In this document: positions 16,296-24,460 of the stretch, one piece after another
How positions within the stretch are numbered: the first letter of the stretch is position 1
Layout: each line of letters begins with the position of its first letter
From: a virus
Direction: 5' to 3' (one strand)
Virus record (IMG/VR): IMGVR_UViG_3300010293_000478
Span: 1 to 53,894 of that record
Length of the DNA: 53,894 nt
The notes under the pieces: model-generated
What the model was told of the DNA's origin: nothing
The model's database searches: none
Seen by the model: only the letters and a program-made list of their open reading frames with translations
Program-made: the position numbers and the translations under genes

Positions 16296-17966
16296 TTACA
16301 AATCAATTCGTTTAGTAATCATTGATTCCACTAATTTTTCAATATTTTCCGGTAAATCCCCCTTTTTATACAGAGGACTTGTATAGGCGCAAAAAGCCTC
16401 AGCAAATGCCTCATACTGATCAGTTGAAGCATACACACTAATTTTTCTATCAAAGAAACTTGGATTTTTTTTGAGAGCATCCATACAAAAATCACGCCAT
16501 GGTTTTTTTGTGTCAAACTTCATAATCGACAAATGTACATAATGACCGAACTCATGCCGAAAAGAACCAGCATAATCGTTAGATACATTATGGGCGGTGC
16601 CAATATTTAAGGTGGGAGTTGAGCGCACCAATGGTTTGTTTCCCATAGAAATTAGGCGGGTGCGAGTATTATACTGGGCTAAAGTATTGACATTATTAAA
16701 AGTAGAACCTATTTCAAAAAGCACCCCTCCGGAGTAACCCTTTTTCATAACCATTTTTGCCAAAGTAGGGTTATTTTTATACATATGACTTAATTCCCTA
16801 CCTATAACATTAAGACGGACTATTTCCGAGTTTCCAAATTTGGAAACTTGTCGTTTAGTCATGTCACTCCTTACATTATACTTAGTTTGTAATTGGTCCA
16901 ATAACGAATCAACTGTATCCGACTCCTCCCAATCATACTGAGACGCGTCGTTCCAGTCAACCCCACCACCGGTTTTCTTTTTCTTCACCGGGGTCACATC
17001 CAATGGCAAAGCTATACACCGGCACTGAGGATGGACTGGTATTAAGTTTTTGACATCCTTCAAACTAAACTCCTTACCATGCAAACTGGCACAAACCGAA
17101 CAAACCTGACCATCCTCTACTGTGGCAAACTCAGCCTTAATCGTAACGCCTTCCAACGCCCAATTCTCATACTCCTGAACCATTCCCCGATGGTGACCAC
17201 GAATAACTTCTGTCCGCGCCAATATGGTTGCCCGACGTTTAGCCGGTATGAATCTTCCTAACGAATCGGACATGCTCAAATCACCACCGCCAATAGTTTG
17301 GTTTAACTTCCGGGCTAATAAAGCAGGACCATCACCATCCAATAAACCCTGAGCAAGTACCCGACTTATCTGCGTATCCATTTGACTGGTGATACCTTTC
17401 AATTCACTAAACACCCGGGAATAAACAACACCAGCCCTGTCCAAATGAAAAGGAGTTGCCATTACTGAATCAATACCCCCACTCTCTGTCAAATTAGGTA
17501 CATTGTAGCCAGCCTTTCCCATTTCATACCGGGCACGCTGGACACCTCTCTTGTAGGAATCCTGTAAGTATAGGTTGGTCCATGGTTCTTCTATTGCCAC
17601 CCCCCACTGTTGAGCCTGACCCACTTGTAATATGTCATTGTTAATCTGCTCCTGCAACCAATTCATGAAGGCCTCCACTTTGTCTGAGTTACGCGTAAAT
17701 GTGAATGCCCGAGGTTGTACATATAAACTCATTTTAAAGGCTTGTAACGAACTTTCGTTAGTTGCCTGCCCCTTTATACCAAAAACATCCAGATCTACTA
17801 TTACAACCTTTATTTTGCGCTGTAGAACCGAAAAACGACGCTTCATTTCATTGGCAAAGGCATTACGCAGGGAAGTAGTCCGGGTTGGATCATACTTCTC
17901 CGCCCGGTAAACCTTTAGAATACCGACCGGTTGCGTAAACTTATATGCCTTTAATACCATACTCAT
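16296..17966 (-). CDS. MuF-type minor head protein with C-terminal zinc peptidase-like domain
   Basis: 556 residues. Residues about 130-325 form the MuF head domain: 'ARTEVIRGHHRGMVQEYENW' then 'FATVEDGQVCSVCASLHG' and 'PVHPQCRCIALPL'. MuF proteins bind near the portal and may be ejected with DNA. The C-terminal region (about 380-556) carries HEFGH at 471-475, the HEXXH zinc-peptidase signature, and glutamates in 'YEAFAEAFCAY' (519 and 523) that could be the third zinc ligand. Such C-terminal enzymatic additions to MuF are known as effector or toxin payloads. The start overlaps the portal stop (TAATG). The peptidase reading is based on motif and spacing only. Confidence 0.83.
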   Translation of the reverse strand: MSMVLKAYKFTQPVGILKVYRAEKYDPTRTTSLRNAFANEMKRRFSVLQRKIKVVIVDLDVFGIKGQATNESSLQAFKMSLYVQPRAFTFTRNSDKVEAFMNWLQEQINNDILQVGQAQQWGVAIEEPWTNLYLQDSYKRGVQRARYEMGKAGYNVPNLTESGGIDSVMATPFHLDRAGVVYSRVFSELKGITSQMDTQISRVLAQGLLDGDGPALLARKLNQTIGGGDLSMSDSLGRFIPAKRRATILARTEVIRGHHRGMVQEYENWALEGVTIKAEFATVEDGQVCSVCASLHGKEFSLKDVKNLIPVHPQCRCIALPLDVTPVKKKKTGGGVDWNDASQYDWEESDTVDSLLDQLQTKYNVRSDMTKRQVSKFGNSEIVRLNVIGRELSHMYKNNPTLAKMVMKKGYSGGVLFEIGSTFNNVNTLAQYNTRTRLISMGNKPLVRSTPTLNIGTAHNVSNDYAGSFRHEFGHYVHLSIMKFDTKKPWRDFCMDALKKNPSFFDRKISVYASTDQYEAFAEAFCAYTSPLYKKGDLPENIEKLVESMITKRIDL

Positions 17967-19417
17967 TACTTAGTCCTTTTCATTGTGGCTATTTCCTGCT
18001 CATCCTCTTGTTCCTGCTCATCCTCTTGTTCCTGCCCCTCCTCTTGTTCTTCCAATCCCTCATCCTCTTGTTCCTGCTCATCCTCACCCTCTGACCAATC
18101 ATCCTTCATTGCTGCCTCCATCATAGTATTGATTAAATCAATTTCATGACGTGACATTCCTAAAAAGTACTCAAAAAATGCTTCCGGTGGTACAATTTCA
18201 GTAGCAAGGGGTTGACTTACATACTCTTTCAATGCAGTTGCCCGAATCCTTCCAGTCTCTGCCCTGTCCTTATCCTTCACGTTAGTCAGGTCTGACCATT
18301 TTAAGGCATACTCAACCTCATACGTAGTTATTGCCTTGACCAACCTCAATCTGTCAATGAAAGGATGTACAATAACAGCCTCTACCAGTTCTTCCCGGCG
18401 AGTTTGTATATAGCTATTCCATTGATCGGTGTCCTGATCACTTGACAATTCGCCACGCTCTGATCCTACTAATATTCTTTTAGGAATGCCGGTTGCTGCA
18501 GAAATCATCTGTATTTGTATCTCCACGTGGTTCAGGGGGTCGGATACCTGAGTTTCTAAACTACTAACGGTCATGCCCTGATTCATAAGAAACCGGCGTA
18601 AACCATTCTCATATTCATCCAATTGTGTACGAAACGCCTCCTCATCTGCCGGGGTCATTTGAAACTCAGGATCAACCTTAGCATCGTACCCGGGTCTTGC
18701 GCCTTTCCAAAACATCTCAGCACTGCCGCCCGTCAGCTTCTCAATATCTTCCAACCGGTTAAACACCTTTTTGAGAATTGGTGTTCCATTGATTGTATCT
18801 TTCAAACAATTGTACGCCACATGAATTACCCGGGAATAATGCACCTCTACCGTTTTGGATTCGCCCATAGTAGTAAAAGTCAAATGGTAAGTCTGTGGCA
18901 GACCATACCGGGCACTGCTGGTGTTCTTATCCCACGTAGCAATTGTGGCTGTTAGTTGGGAGAATGGTTTCACATATAGTAAGGAACTACCAATCGTTAC
19001 CGGTTTATCATAAGTATCCATCTTCGCGTCTGAAAACCCGAGGTATAGCACAGAATATTCACCAATACAGGCCAATTTATCCAACCGAATGAAATTATCT
19101 TTTAACTTGAGTTTCTTAACCAACCCTTTCCAATCCTTCTCAAACGGGGTATCCTTAACATCATCCGACTCAACAACCATTAAATCCCCTTTCCAAGTCC
19201 GCTCAACCGGTCGGTCAACAATAGCACTGGCAATATCCAAACGCTCATACTTTAACCAATAGTCATCAAACACCAAGTCTTGTTTGTAACCAAGGGTTGT
19301 ATATAAGTCACGCTTTCCATTAAACGACATTCCCATTTGTCGGGCTAATGTAGAGCGTCGTAATAGCTCACCAGCCATCATAATTGCTAACTCTTTATTT
19401 GATGTCGTTCTTTTCAT
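17966..19417 (-). CDS. portal protein, DUF1073-like
   Basis: 483 residues. 'DYWLKYERLDIASAIVDRPVERTWKGDL' (about 52-80), 'VHYSRVIHVAYNCLKD', 'GIPKRILVGSERGELSSDQD' and 'QTRREELVEAVIVHPFIDRL' match the DUF1073 and HK97-like portal pattern. It forms the dodecameric ring through which DNA passes. The last 50 residues are an acidic Glu/Gln/Asp repeat (EDEQEQEDEGLEEQEEG and so on) encoded by repeated TCATCCTCTTGTTCCTGC units at about 17995-18085 on the plus strand. Such tails often face the prohead interior. Ends ...TMKRTK. Confidence 0.9.
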   Translation of the reverse strand: MKRTTSNKELAIMMAGELLRRSTLARQMGMSFNGKRDLYTTLGYKQDLVFDDYWLKYERLDIASAIVDRPVERTWKGDLMVVESDDVKDTPFEKDWKGLVKKLKLKDNFIRLDKLACIGEYSVLYLGFSDAKMDTYDKPVTIGSSLLYVKPFSQLTATIATWDKNTSSARYGLPQTYHLTFTTMGESKTVEVHYSRVIHVAYNCLKDTINGTPILKKVFNRLEDIEKLTGGSAEMFWKGARPGYDAKVDPEFQMTPADEEAFRTQLDEYENGLRRFLMNQGMTVSSLETQVSDPLNHVEIQIQMISAATGIPKRILVGSERGELSSDQDTDQWNSYIQTRREELVEAVIVHPFIDRLRLVKAITTYEVEYALKWSDLTNVKDKDRAETGRIRATALKEYVSQPLATEIVPPEAFFEYFLGMSRHEIDLINTMMEAAMKDDWSEGEDEQEQEDEGLEEQEEGQEQEDEQEQEDEQEIATMKRTK

Positions 19418-20949
19418 TACATTACTTTTACTCGTTTCTTAGCCATCAACTTACTGAATGCTCCACCGGCACTATCAACTTGATCCTTATAAGTGGAGAA
19501 AGGGAATAATTTATGTTCATCAATAAACTCCTTATTCCATGGTGCCCGGAGCAAACTAACATTTCCATCATTGACCTGTACCGAATAAGGGTCAGCCCGG
19601 TAAACCTTATCACCAACAGGACGTTCTGCCTGCACGGTGAATCCTGCTAAATTCCGGGTAGTGGATTCTGCAGACTCTTTTCCGCCACTGCCGGGTTCCT
19701 GTTCATGCCATACCTCAACCTCACGACCATCTGCCTCAGCAGTAATACGAATTATGGACTCTCTTTCCTCTGACGACCATCTGCCGCGCTTTACATCCAT
19801 TACAATAAACCGATTGCCAGTTAATACCGCCATCTTCGTACCAACCGTGTAAGCTGGACCCCGTCCTCTGGTCTTGACTATTTCAGCAGTGCCTGCTTTA
19901 TCCCAGTACCTTACAATCCTAATGACATTAACCGGGTTAGGCATGGACTCAACTATACTAAATCGGTCAACCTTAAACATGCCTCCTGTAGGTTTGGTTG
20001 GTGATTGGCCTATTTGTCCGGCATATCCATATTGTCCTAAATCAATTTCCAATTCTTTCAGAGCAGTTAAGTTTAAACGCTCAGGGTCCAATAAACCATC
20101 CACATATTGAGCTACCAATTCCGGAGGGTTGACCCGTGATGAGTCTTCCATTATCTCACCGGGTAAACATATATGCTTAACTGCCTTACCCTTTTTCTTC
20201 AACAAATGACCGGACGGATCATCCTCGTGTAATCGTTGCATAATACCAATGGTAGGCACACTTTCCTTATCAATCTTACGAGTAGTCAGGGTTTGGTCTA
20301 ACCAACGATTAGTATTAACTAACTCTACTTCTGATACCGATTGGTGTGGGTTTAGTGGGTCATCCCACAACAATATGTGACCATGAAAACCGGTGAGAGA
20401 ACCACCCACTGATGTACTGAACCTATTGCCTCCATGCAAGACCCGGTGACGCCTTCCCGGAACTACAACTTTTTTTGTAATCCGGTAATTACTCTTAGTA
20501 TCCTTATCCTCCTTCAACTCCAACTCCGGGTAAACCATTTCAAACCTCTCACTCCTGATCAAATCCCTACTATACTCTGCTGACTCCAATGACAAGGTTG
20601 CTGAATAACTCACGGTGATAAACTTCATCCAAAACCACCGGGTCCAACACCATATCGGAAACATAACCATTACTATTGATGTTTTGGTTGTTCCGGGAGG
20701 TATATTGATTAATAGGTCGTATTCTTTGGGTAACCCTTCTGCTACTCTTTCTGCTACTTTTTGTAGTTCGTCACATAGGTATGGTATATGCCAATTTACC
20801 TTTAACTCCTCTGATGATATTTCAGGCCAAAAGAATTTGAAGAAATTAAAGAAACTTCTGTTATTTAGTGCCCGGACTATTAATAACGGGTTTTCTATTG
20901 CCTTTTGGGCAACTACCTGTTTTGCATATCTTGTCCGGGTTAATTCCAT
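19417..20949 (-). CDS. terL: terminase large subunit
   Basis: 510 residues. ATPase: Walker A 'NIPPGTTKTS' at about 82-91, Walker B 'HILLWDDP' at 191-198, coupling region around 'PTIGIMQRLHEDDPSGH'. Nuclease: 'IRIVRYWDKAGTAE' (first Asp) with later acidic residues. It cuts and translocates phage DNA into the prohead, docking on the portal encoded next (1-base overlap, TAATG). Length and motif order are standard. Confidence 0.93.
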   Translation of the reverse strand: MELTRTRYAKQVVAQKAIENPLLIVRALNNRSFFNFFKFFWPEISSEELKVNWHIPYLCDELQKVAERVAEGLPKEYDLLINIPPGTTKTSIVMVMFPIWCWTRWFWMKFITVSYSATLSLESAEYSRDLIRSERFEMVYPELELKEDKDTKSNYRITKKVVVPGRRHRVLHGGNRFSTSVGGSLTGFHGHILLWDDPLNPHQSVSEVELVNTNRWLDQTLTTRKIDKESVPTIGIMQRLHEDDPSGHLLKKKGKAVKHICLPGEIMEDSSRVNPPELVAQYVDGLLDPERLNLTALKELEIDLGQYGYAGQIGQSPTKPTGGMFKVDRFSIVESMPNPVNVIRIVRYWDKAGTAEIVKTRGRGPAYTVGTKMAVLTGNRFIVMDVKRGRWSSEERESIIRITAEADGREVEVWHEQEPGSGGKESAESTTRNLAGFTVQAERPVGDKVYRADPYSVQVNDGNVSLLRAPWNKEFIDEHKLFPFSTYKDQVDSAGGAFSKLMAKKRVKVM

Positions 20950-20954
20950 TTCCT

Positions 20955-21506
20955 TTAGTTTTGGCTTACCATTTGTTCCTTTTGGGCTTTCTTTAGGCCA
21001 AGTTTTAGTAGGGCTTGTAAGTCCTCATCTGTAAACTCTTTTTCGTTGGTCAGTTGGTCGAGGTATTGAATATCAATCTGCCCCTTTATGGTATGCTCCA
21101 CCTTTGTTATGTCTGACCATAATTCCCGTTGTCGGATGTTTAGCCACTTTAATGCTGCGTAGGAGTCAGGGGGGTAATGTTTTGTGATTGGTGTTTGAAT
21201 TACCTCTGTTCTTTTTGTTTCCTGATTGTAGGCTGTGGTAATATGGGTGTCCGGGCAACTGTAGCCTACTGCTCGTTGATATAAGGCGTAAGCCACATTA
21301 GCGTCGGCCTCTGTTCTCCCTTTTTGTAATGCTTTTAGGAACTCCGGTTGGTTTTGTTTCCAGTAGTCGATTGTGGTCTGATTTACTTCAAATACTACAG
21401 TAAGCATCTTTTCCGTGACGCCCAGTAAACTCAGTTTATAGGCTTTTTCTGCAAACTCCGGTCTGTATTTACCGGTCTTTGTTTTGAAACCTTTTTTCGT
21501 GTACAT
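20955..21506 (-). CDS. terS: terminase small subunit
   Basis: 183 residues just upstream of terL (5 bases). N-terminal helix-turn-helix-like region 'KLSLLGVTEKMLTVVFEVNQTTIDYWKQNQPEFLKAL' is the usual DNA-binding part that recognises the packaging site, followed by 'DANVAYALYQRAVGY' and 'DSYAALKWLNIRQRELWSD', both very typical of this family. First gene of the late, packaging-virion operon. Confidence 0.9.
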   Translation of the reverse strand: MYTKKGFKTKTGKYRPEFAEKAYKLSLLGVTEKMLTVVFEVNQTTIDYWKQNQPEFLKALQKGRTEADANVAYALYQRAVGYSCPDTHITTAYNQETKRTEVIQTPITKHYPPDSYAALKWLNIRQRELWSDITKVEHTIKGQIDIQYLDQLTNEKEFTDEDLQALLKLGLKKAQKEQMVSQN

Positions 21507-21516
21507 AGGGGTTTTG

Positions 21517-21553
21517 TATTAATTTTACTGCTTTAGAGACGGTAAAATTAATA
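21517..21553. repeat. 12-bp inverted repeat before the terminase operon
   Basis: TATTAATTTTAC and GTAAAATTAATA flank a 13-base spacer, perfectly complementary. It lies 11 bases before the terS start. It could be an operator, a terminator of the upstream genes or an mRNA stem limiting terS translation; no T-run follows on the minus strand. Confidence 0.55.
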
Positions 21554-21599
21554 TAAACCTTTCAGAGGTTCCAAATGAGGAAAGCAAATATATTTTTAA

Positions 21600-21911
21600 C
21601 TACTTAGGAATGACAAGGTTATTTTTCAACTCAGGGATTTTGCTGAGTATTTTCCAAATCTTTTTAGCAGCATTCTGTTTGTTTAATGCCGACACGTAAA
21701 ATGTGTCCTTTTTTTGATAGGCTTTCTGCACCTTTATGGTCTTGCCCTTTGTATTGGTCATTATGTTCCGGGAAACCAATTGATAATACAACTGGCGGAG
21801 GGTTAAGGTGTAACCATCCGCCATGTACTCCTCTAATATGGAGTTAACCAACTCCAGTTGTTTCTCGTTAGCACGGCTCATGCCTAATTTTGAGGTGTAT
21901 TCTATTCTCAT
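21600..21911 (-). CDS. unknown protein with 'TLRQLYYQLVSR' motif
   Basis: 103 residues. Residues 25-50 (DGYTLTLRQLYYQLVSRNIM) resemble the N terminus of larger phage and plasmid proteins that go on to a nuclease or toprim-like region; here the rest is a short basic tail (AAKKIWKILSKIPELKN), so it may be a shortened relative. A TATAAT-like promoter motif lies 18 bases before the ATG. Adjacent to the packaging genes but with its own promoter. Function unknown. Confidence 0.6.
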   Translation of the reverse strand: MRIEYTSKLGMSRANEKQLELVNSILEEYMADGYTLTLRQLYYQLVSRNIMTNTKGKTIKVQKAYQKKDTFYVSALNKQNAAKKIWKILSKIPELKNNLVIPK

Positions 21912-21927
21912 GTCTTTGAATTTGTCA

Positions 21928-21937
21928 TATTATACAA
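21928..21937 (-). promoter_or_regulatory. promoter motif TTGTATAATA
   Basis: Minus-strand TTGTATAATA with its TATAAT box 18 bases before the ATG at 21911. The same ten bases occur upstream of genes at 32366, 40210 and 41428 and (with one change) before the tRNA region. Identical box-to-ATG spacing here and at 32366. Confidence 0.55.
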
Positions 21938-21966
21938 ACACTAAAACACTTCCCACAAAATAAGTA

Positions 21967-22179
21967 CTAATTTTCTGCCCAAACCTCCACTACTTTGTCC
22001 TTAACTTTGTCAAAGATATGAGCCCTGAGCACTGAATCATCAATCATTTCCCGGTAACTCCGAGCCTCTTTTAAAGTCTTGACCCCTTCCATCAGAGCTG
22101 TGGTCCGGGTGTAGTCATTTAATGGGCGTGGTTGTTGTCGGAAAGCTATATACACTATGTAGCGATATTGTTTGCTCAT
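21967..22179 (-). CDS. small unknown protein
   Basis: 70 residues, MSKQYRYIVYIAFRQQPRP... ending VVEVWAEN. No recognised domain. Start overlaps the end of the nucleotidyltransferase-like gene (ATGA), so the two are translationally coupled and may act together. Confidence 0.6.
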   Translation of the reverse strand: MSKQYRYIVYIAFRQQPRPLNDYTRTTALMEGVKTLKEARSYREMIDDSVLRAHIFDKVKDKVVEVWAEN

Positions 22180-22664
22180 TTTATATGGAGTAAATCAATT
22201 AACCGGTGTATGATAGTTTGCAGGTCTTTGTAATCCTTTTGGCGGTTCATCTGACCTTTTGCTTTTATTACCCACTCAACTGTGGTGTAGTGGAATTTCT
22301 CAAACTCGTACACTACCAAACCGGGGTAGTCAGGGTTGGTGTGGGCGCAATAATCAACCGGTCCCAAATTACCAGCAGGATACTTTACCCAAACATCCAC
22401 GGAAACGCCCCTGAACTCAAATGTAAACGGCACTTCTCCGGGAGGTATGTATTTATATTCCTTCTTATTTGCCTCAGCTAAACCGCGTAGTATTGCCAGT
22501 AAACAATCATCAGGGTTTAATAATATGAGGTCAATGTCCTTTATAGTGGATTCATCCACCAGTCCCTGCACAGCCAGTGCCAAAGACCCGGTAACTATAA
22601 AACCGGAATGACGACCATTGAACAATTTCTTTAATTCCTGTAATTCGTGTTTAAACTTTGTCAT
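22176..22664 (-). CDS. nucleotidyltransferase-fold protein
   Basis: 162 residues. 'FIVTGSLALAVQG' (18-30) followed by 'TIKDIDLILLN' (40-50) is the GS...DxD motif of minimal nucleotidyltransferases; a third acidic strand is likely at 'VSVDVWVKY'. This fold includes antitoxin-associated MNT enzymes and kanamycin-type transferases; which reaction applies is unclear. The neighbour downstream overlaps by 4 bases, as a two-gene unit. Located just below the tRNA cluster, so a tRNA- or nucleotide-modifying role is conceivable but only a guess. Confidence 0.65.
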   Translation of the reverse strand: MTKFKHELQELKKLFNGRHSGFIVTGSLALAVQGLVDESTIKDIDLILLNPDDCLLAILRGLAEANKKEYKYIPPGEVPFTFEFRGVSVDVWVKYPAGNLGPVDYCAHTNPDYPGLVVYEFEKFHYTTVEWVIKAKGQMNRQKDYKDLQTIIHRLIDLLHIK

Positions 22665-22688
22665 TTGATTAATGATTTAATAAGTGTG

Positions 22689-22761
22689 TAGCGGGAGTGG
22701 GATTCGAACCCACGGCCTCCAGATTATGAATCTGGTGATCTGACCACTGATCTATCCCGCA
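22689..22761 (-). tRNA. tRNA with CAT anticodon (Met or Ile2)
   Basis: Cloverleaf on the minus strand: acceptor TGCGGGA/TCCCGCT (first pair mismatched, T-T), D stem GATC/GATC, anticodon stem CCAGA/TCTGG with loop TTCATAA, T stem GTGGG/CCCAC with loop TTCGAAT. No CCA is encoded. The anticodon stem lacks the three G-C pairs of initiators, so elongator Met or lysidine-type Ile is likelier, although the unpaired first position recalls initiators. Confidence 0.88.
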
Positions 22762-22767
22762 ATTTAA

Positions 22768-22838
22768 CGGAGGCGGAAGGAATCGAACCTTCATCCCAAT
22801 CACTTAGTGACGATTTTGGCCTACTAAACTACATCTCC
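22768..22838 (-). tRNA. tRNA-like gene, anticodon uncertain
   Basis: 71 bases. T stem GAAGG/CCTTC with TTCGATT loop is perfect; acceptor GGAGATG/CGCCTCC has one mismatch and one G-T pair. The anticodon arm pairs well only as AATCG/TGATT with an 8-base loop TCACTAAG, leaving a weak D arm. No reading gives a normal 7-base loop with five pairs. It may be a diverged tRNA, a frameshifting-type tRNA or a decoy; I do not assign an amino acid. Confidence 0.55.
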
Positions 22839-22877
22839 GAAACAACCCTACATTTTTAGTTCAAGTTGTTAGCGCTG

Positions 22878-22966
22878 TGACCGGTACAGGACTCGAACCT
22901 GTGGGGTGTCTCTAATCCGTTGACCCTACCCAATTGAAGGGGTAGTTATCGAATCAAACTCCGGTC
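22878..22966 (-). tRNA. long tRNA-like gene (class II size), anticodon uncertain
   Basis: 89 bases. Acceptor GACCGG.. pairs with CCGGTC; T stem ACAGG/CCTGT with TTCGAGT loop. The anticodon arm CTACCC/GGGTAG is perfect but leaves an 8-base loop CTTCAATT, which could present TCA or CAA. A long variable region (about 24 bases, GGGT..ACCC) would fit a Leu, Ser or Sec-type tRNA. The D arm is only GTT/AAC and the usual bases 8-9 are missing. Diverged or non-canonical. Confidence 0.5.
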
Positions 22967-22972
22967 GTAAAA

Positions 22973-23053
22973 TAGGGAGGGAAGACTGGGGGTCTTTTTA
23001 AGTGGGAAAATTGAAATTGAAACGGAACAGAGCTACAGGTAAAACCCTCCCTA
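22973..23053. repeat. 9-bp inverted repeat flanking 63 bases, upstream of the tRNAs
   Basis: TAGGGAGGG at 22973-22981 and CCCTCCCTA at 23045-23053 are exact complements. Together with the adjacent terminator-like hairpin they suggest a folded leader RNA between the promoter-like box at 23152 and the tRNA genes. No coding frame is convincing here; apart from these structures I see nothing else in 22967-23177. Confidence 0.45.
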
Positions 23054-23065
23054 AAATCTTAAAAA

Positions 23066-23101
23066 CAGGGGGCTGTGTGTTATCAAAACTTTAACCCCCT
23101 G
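23066..23101 (-). terminator. CAGGGGG/CCCCCTG hairpin followed by T-run
   Basis: On the minus strand a 7-bp GC-rich stem with a 22-base loop is followed directly by TTTTTAAG. It may terminate the replication transcript before the tRNA cluster, or attenuate tRNA transcription. Confidence 0.5.
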
Positions 23102-23151
23102 CTCAACATGGACTCACTCATAGAAAGAACGCCTTTTGCTACAATGCCCCT

Positions 23152-23161
23152 TATTATACAG
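23152..23161 (-). promoter_or_regulatory. promoter-like CTGTATAATA before the tRNA region
   Basis: TATAAT on the minus strand with TTGAGC 17 bases upstream, a sigma70-like arrangement. It lies after the end of the 23178 gene and would drive the hairpins and tRNAs. Confidence 0.45.
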
Positions 23162-23177
23162 GCCGTGACTTATTTGC

Positions 23178-23384
23178 TCAAAATTCAACAACTCTATTTA
23201 TCCAACCAATTTTTATTCGGTGACGAATCCATCCACGATTCCCCTGCAATTCCCGCCAACTAATACGACCAGCCAGATAAGTAGCATACACCTCCCACTT
23301 ATCAACGGAATTACCACTTTTATAAAGGTAAAACTCATTGCCTAAAAAAGAACGATGAAACTCGATGTATGGTATTTCACCCAT
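23178..23384 (-). CDS. small unknown protein
   Basis: 68 residues, rich in aromatic and basic residues (SWRELQGNRGWIRHRIKIGWINRVVEF at the end). No family recognised. Overlaps the preceding gene by 8 bases; last gene of the replication-recombination run before the tRNAs. Confidence 0.55.
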   Translation of the reverse strand: MGEIPYIEFHRSFLGNEFYLYKSGNSVDKWEVYATYLAGRISWRELQGNRGWIRHRIKIGWINRVVEF

Positions 23385-23859
23385 TTTTATTGCGTTTTTG
23401 TATGGTTATTTCTTTAAGCATGCAGCTATAGTAACGTAGAGCCTTAGCAGGGTTAAGACCTAATTCCCGACATAAGGCACTGAAAGATATATCATTCAAC
23501 CTATTCCTTTGAAAAATAGCTTCATGGAGTTTGTCAAAACTTTGCCGGTCAGCTTCCGTTTGGATATTACTCCTACTGACCAAACCCCTCTTAGCAAAGA
23601 AATGATCATAATAACCTACCGGGGCTTGACTATCATTAGGTTTAAAATCAACAGACTCCTGCTTAATTGGAATTGGTTTTACCTCCCTAAACTCCTCATA
23701 CACCATACTAATCGTTGTGTTATGTAATTGCTCTAATCGGGCACGTTCCATAGCTATTTCCAATAAATTTGCCACCACTTTAGAATGATCCATGAATTTA
23801 GATTGACCATCCACCACCAAGGTGTACCCCAATATCTTTAGTTTCTTCTCATTTAACAT
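23377..23859 (-). CDS. unknown protein with possible C-terminal helix-turn-helix
   Basis: 160 residues. The C-terminal third 'FQRNRLNDISFSALCRELGLNPAKALRYYSCML' reads like a helix-turn-helix (ALCRELGLNPAKALRYY), so DNA binding is possible. The N-terminal part has no recognised features. Overlaps the SbcC C-half gene by 11 bases, so it may belong to the same recombination unit. Confidence 0.55.
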   Translation of the reverse strand: MLNEKKLKILGYTLVVDGQSKFMDHSKVVANLLEIAMERARLEQLHNTTISMVYEEFREVKPIPIKQESVDFKPNDSQAPVGYYDHFFAKRGLVSRSNIQTEADRQSFDKLHEAIFQRNRLNDISFSALCRELGLNPAKALRYYSCMLKEITIQKRNKNG

Positions 23860-24460
23860 AACTCACCCCTTTACGAATGCCAATAGTGAAAGTTTTATCA
23901 GCATACATAGCAAGGTCCGGTTCATGCGTGATTATCAGGAACTGTAACCCTAATTTCTGACTCAATTCCTTGATCATCTTACTGGCCTGCTCCTGATAAT
24001 TAACTGACAAAAAGCGCAAAGGTTCATCAAGTATAATTACCGCCCGGGTTTTTGGTACTTTCATTGACCAACTTGCCACCCTCAATGCAAAGGATGCTAC
24101 ATCCACAGCCCCATAGCCGGTAGAATCCAACGGGTCCAACAACTCCCCGTTCCTTTCAAAAAATAAATCACACTCAGTCTTATTACGCCTCTCAACGAAG
24201 TCAGCCACCAACCGGTAAGCATTATCTCCAAAAACCGCTTCCAACGCAAGACTGGTCACATCGCTTATATGAAACTGTAATTGTTGTTGAGTTCGTAGAC
24301 CAACTTCCCTGACGATTTCCCGGGCTTGTTCATGACGACGTAATGACTTCTTCAACTCGATTTCCCGGGTAGTTGCTAATGCTTTACGGGACCTTATGTA
24401 CTCTAATTTACCCTTGTCTTTGTTAAGACATTCCCGCAGGGCTAATACCACATCATCCAT
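23849..24460 (-). CDS. C-terminal half of a split SbcC/Rad50-like ATPase
   Basis: 203 residues. Coiled-coil N terminus (about 1-60), then the C-lobe of an SMC-family ATPase: signature-like 'DSTGYGAVDVASFALRVA' at about 112-129, Walker B 'AVIILDEPLRFL' and the H-loop 'LIITHEPDLA'. It lacks Walker A and zinc hook, which are in the separate gene at 26190-27239. Together with the SbcD-like nuclease between them they should form a Mre11-Rad50-type complex for end processing. The Glu after Walker B Asp (DE) is present, so ATP hydrolysis is expected. Confidence 0.82.
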   Translation of the reverse strand: MDDVVLALRECLNKDKGKLEYIRSRKALATTREIELKKSLRRHEQAREIVREVGLRTQQQLQFHISDVTSLALEAVFGDNAYRLVADFVERRNKTECDLFFERNGELLDPLDSTGYGAVDVASFALRVASWSMKVPKTRAVIILDEPLRFLSVNYQEQASKMIKELSQKLGLQFLIITHEPDLAMYADKTFTIGIRKGVSYVK

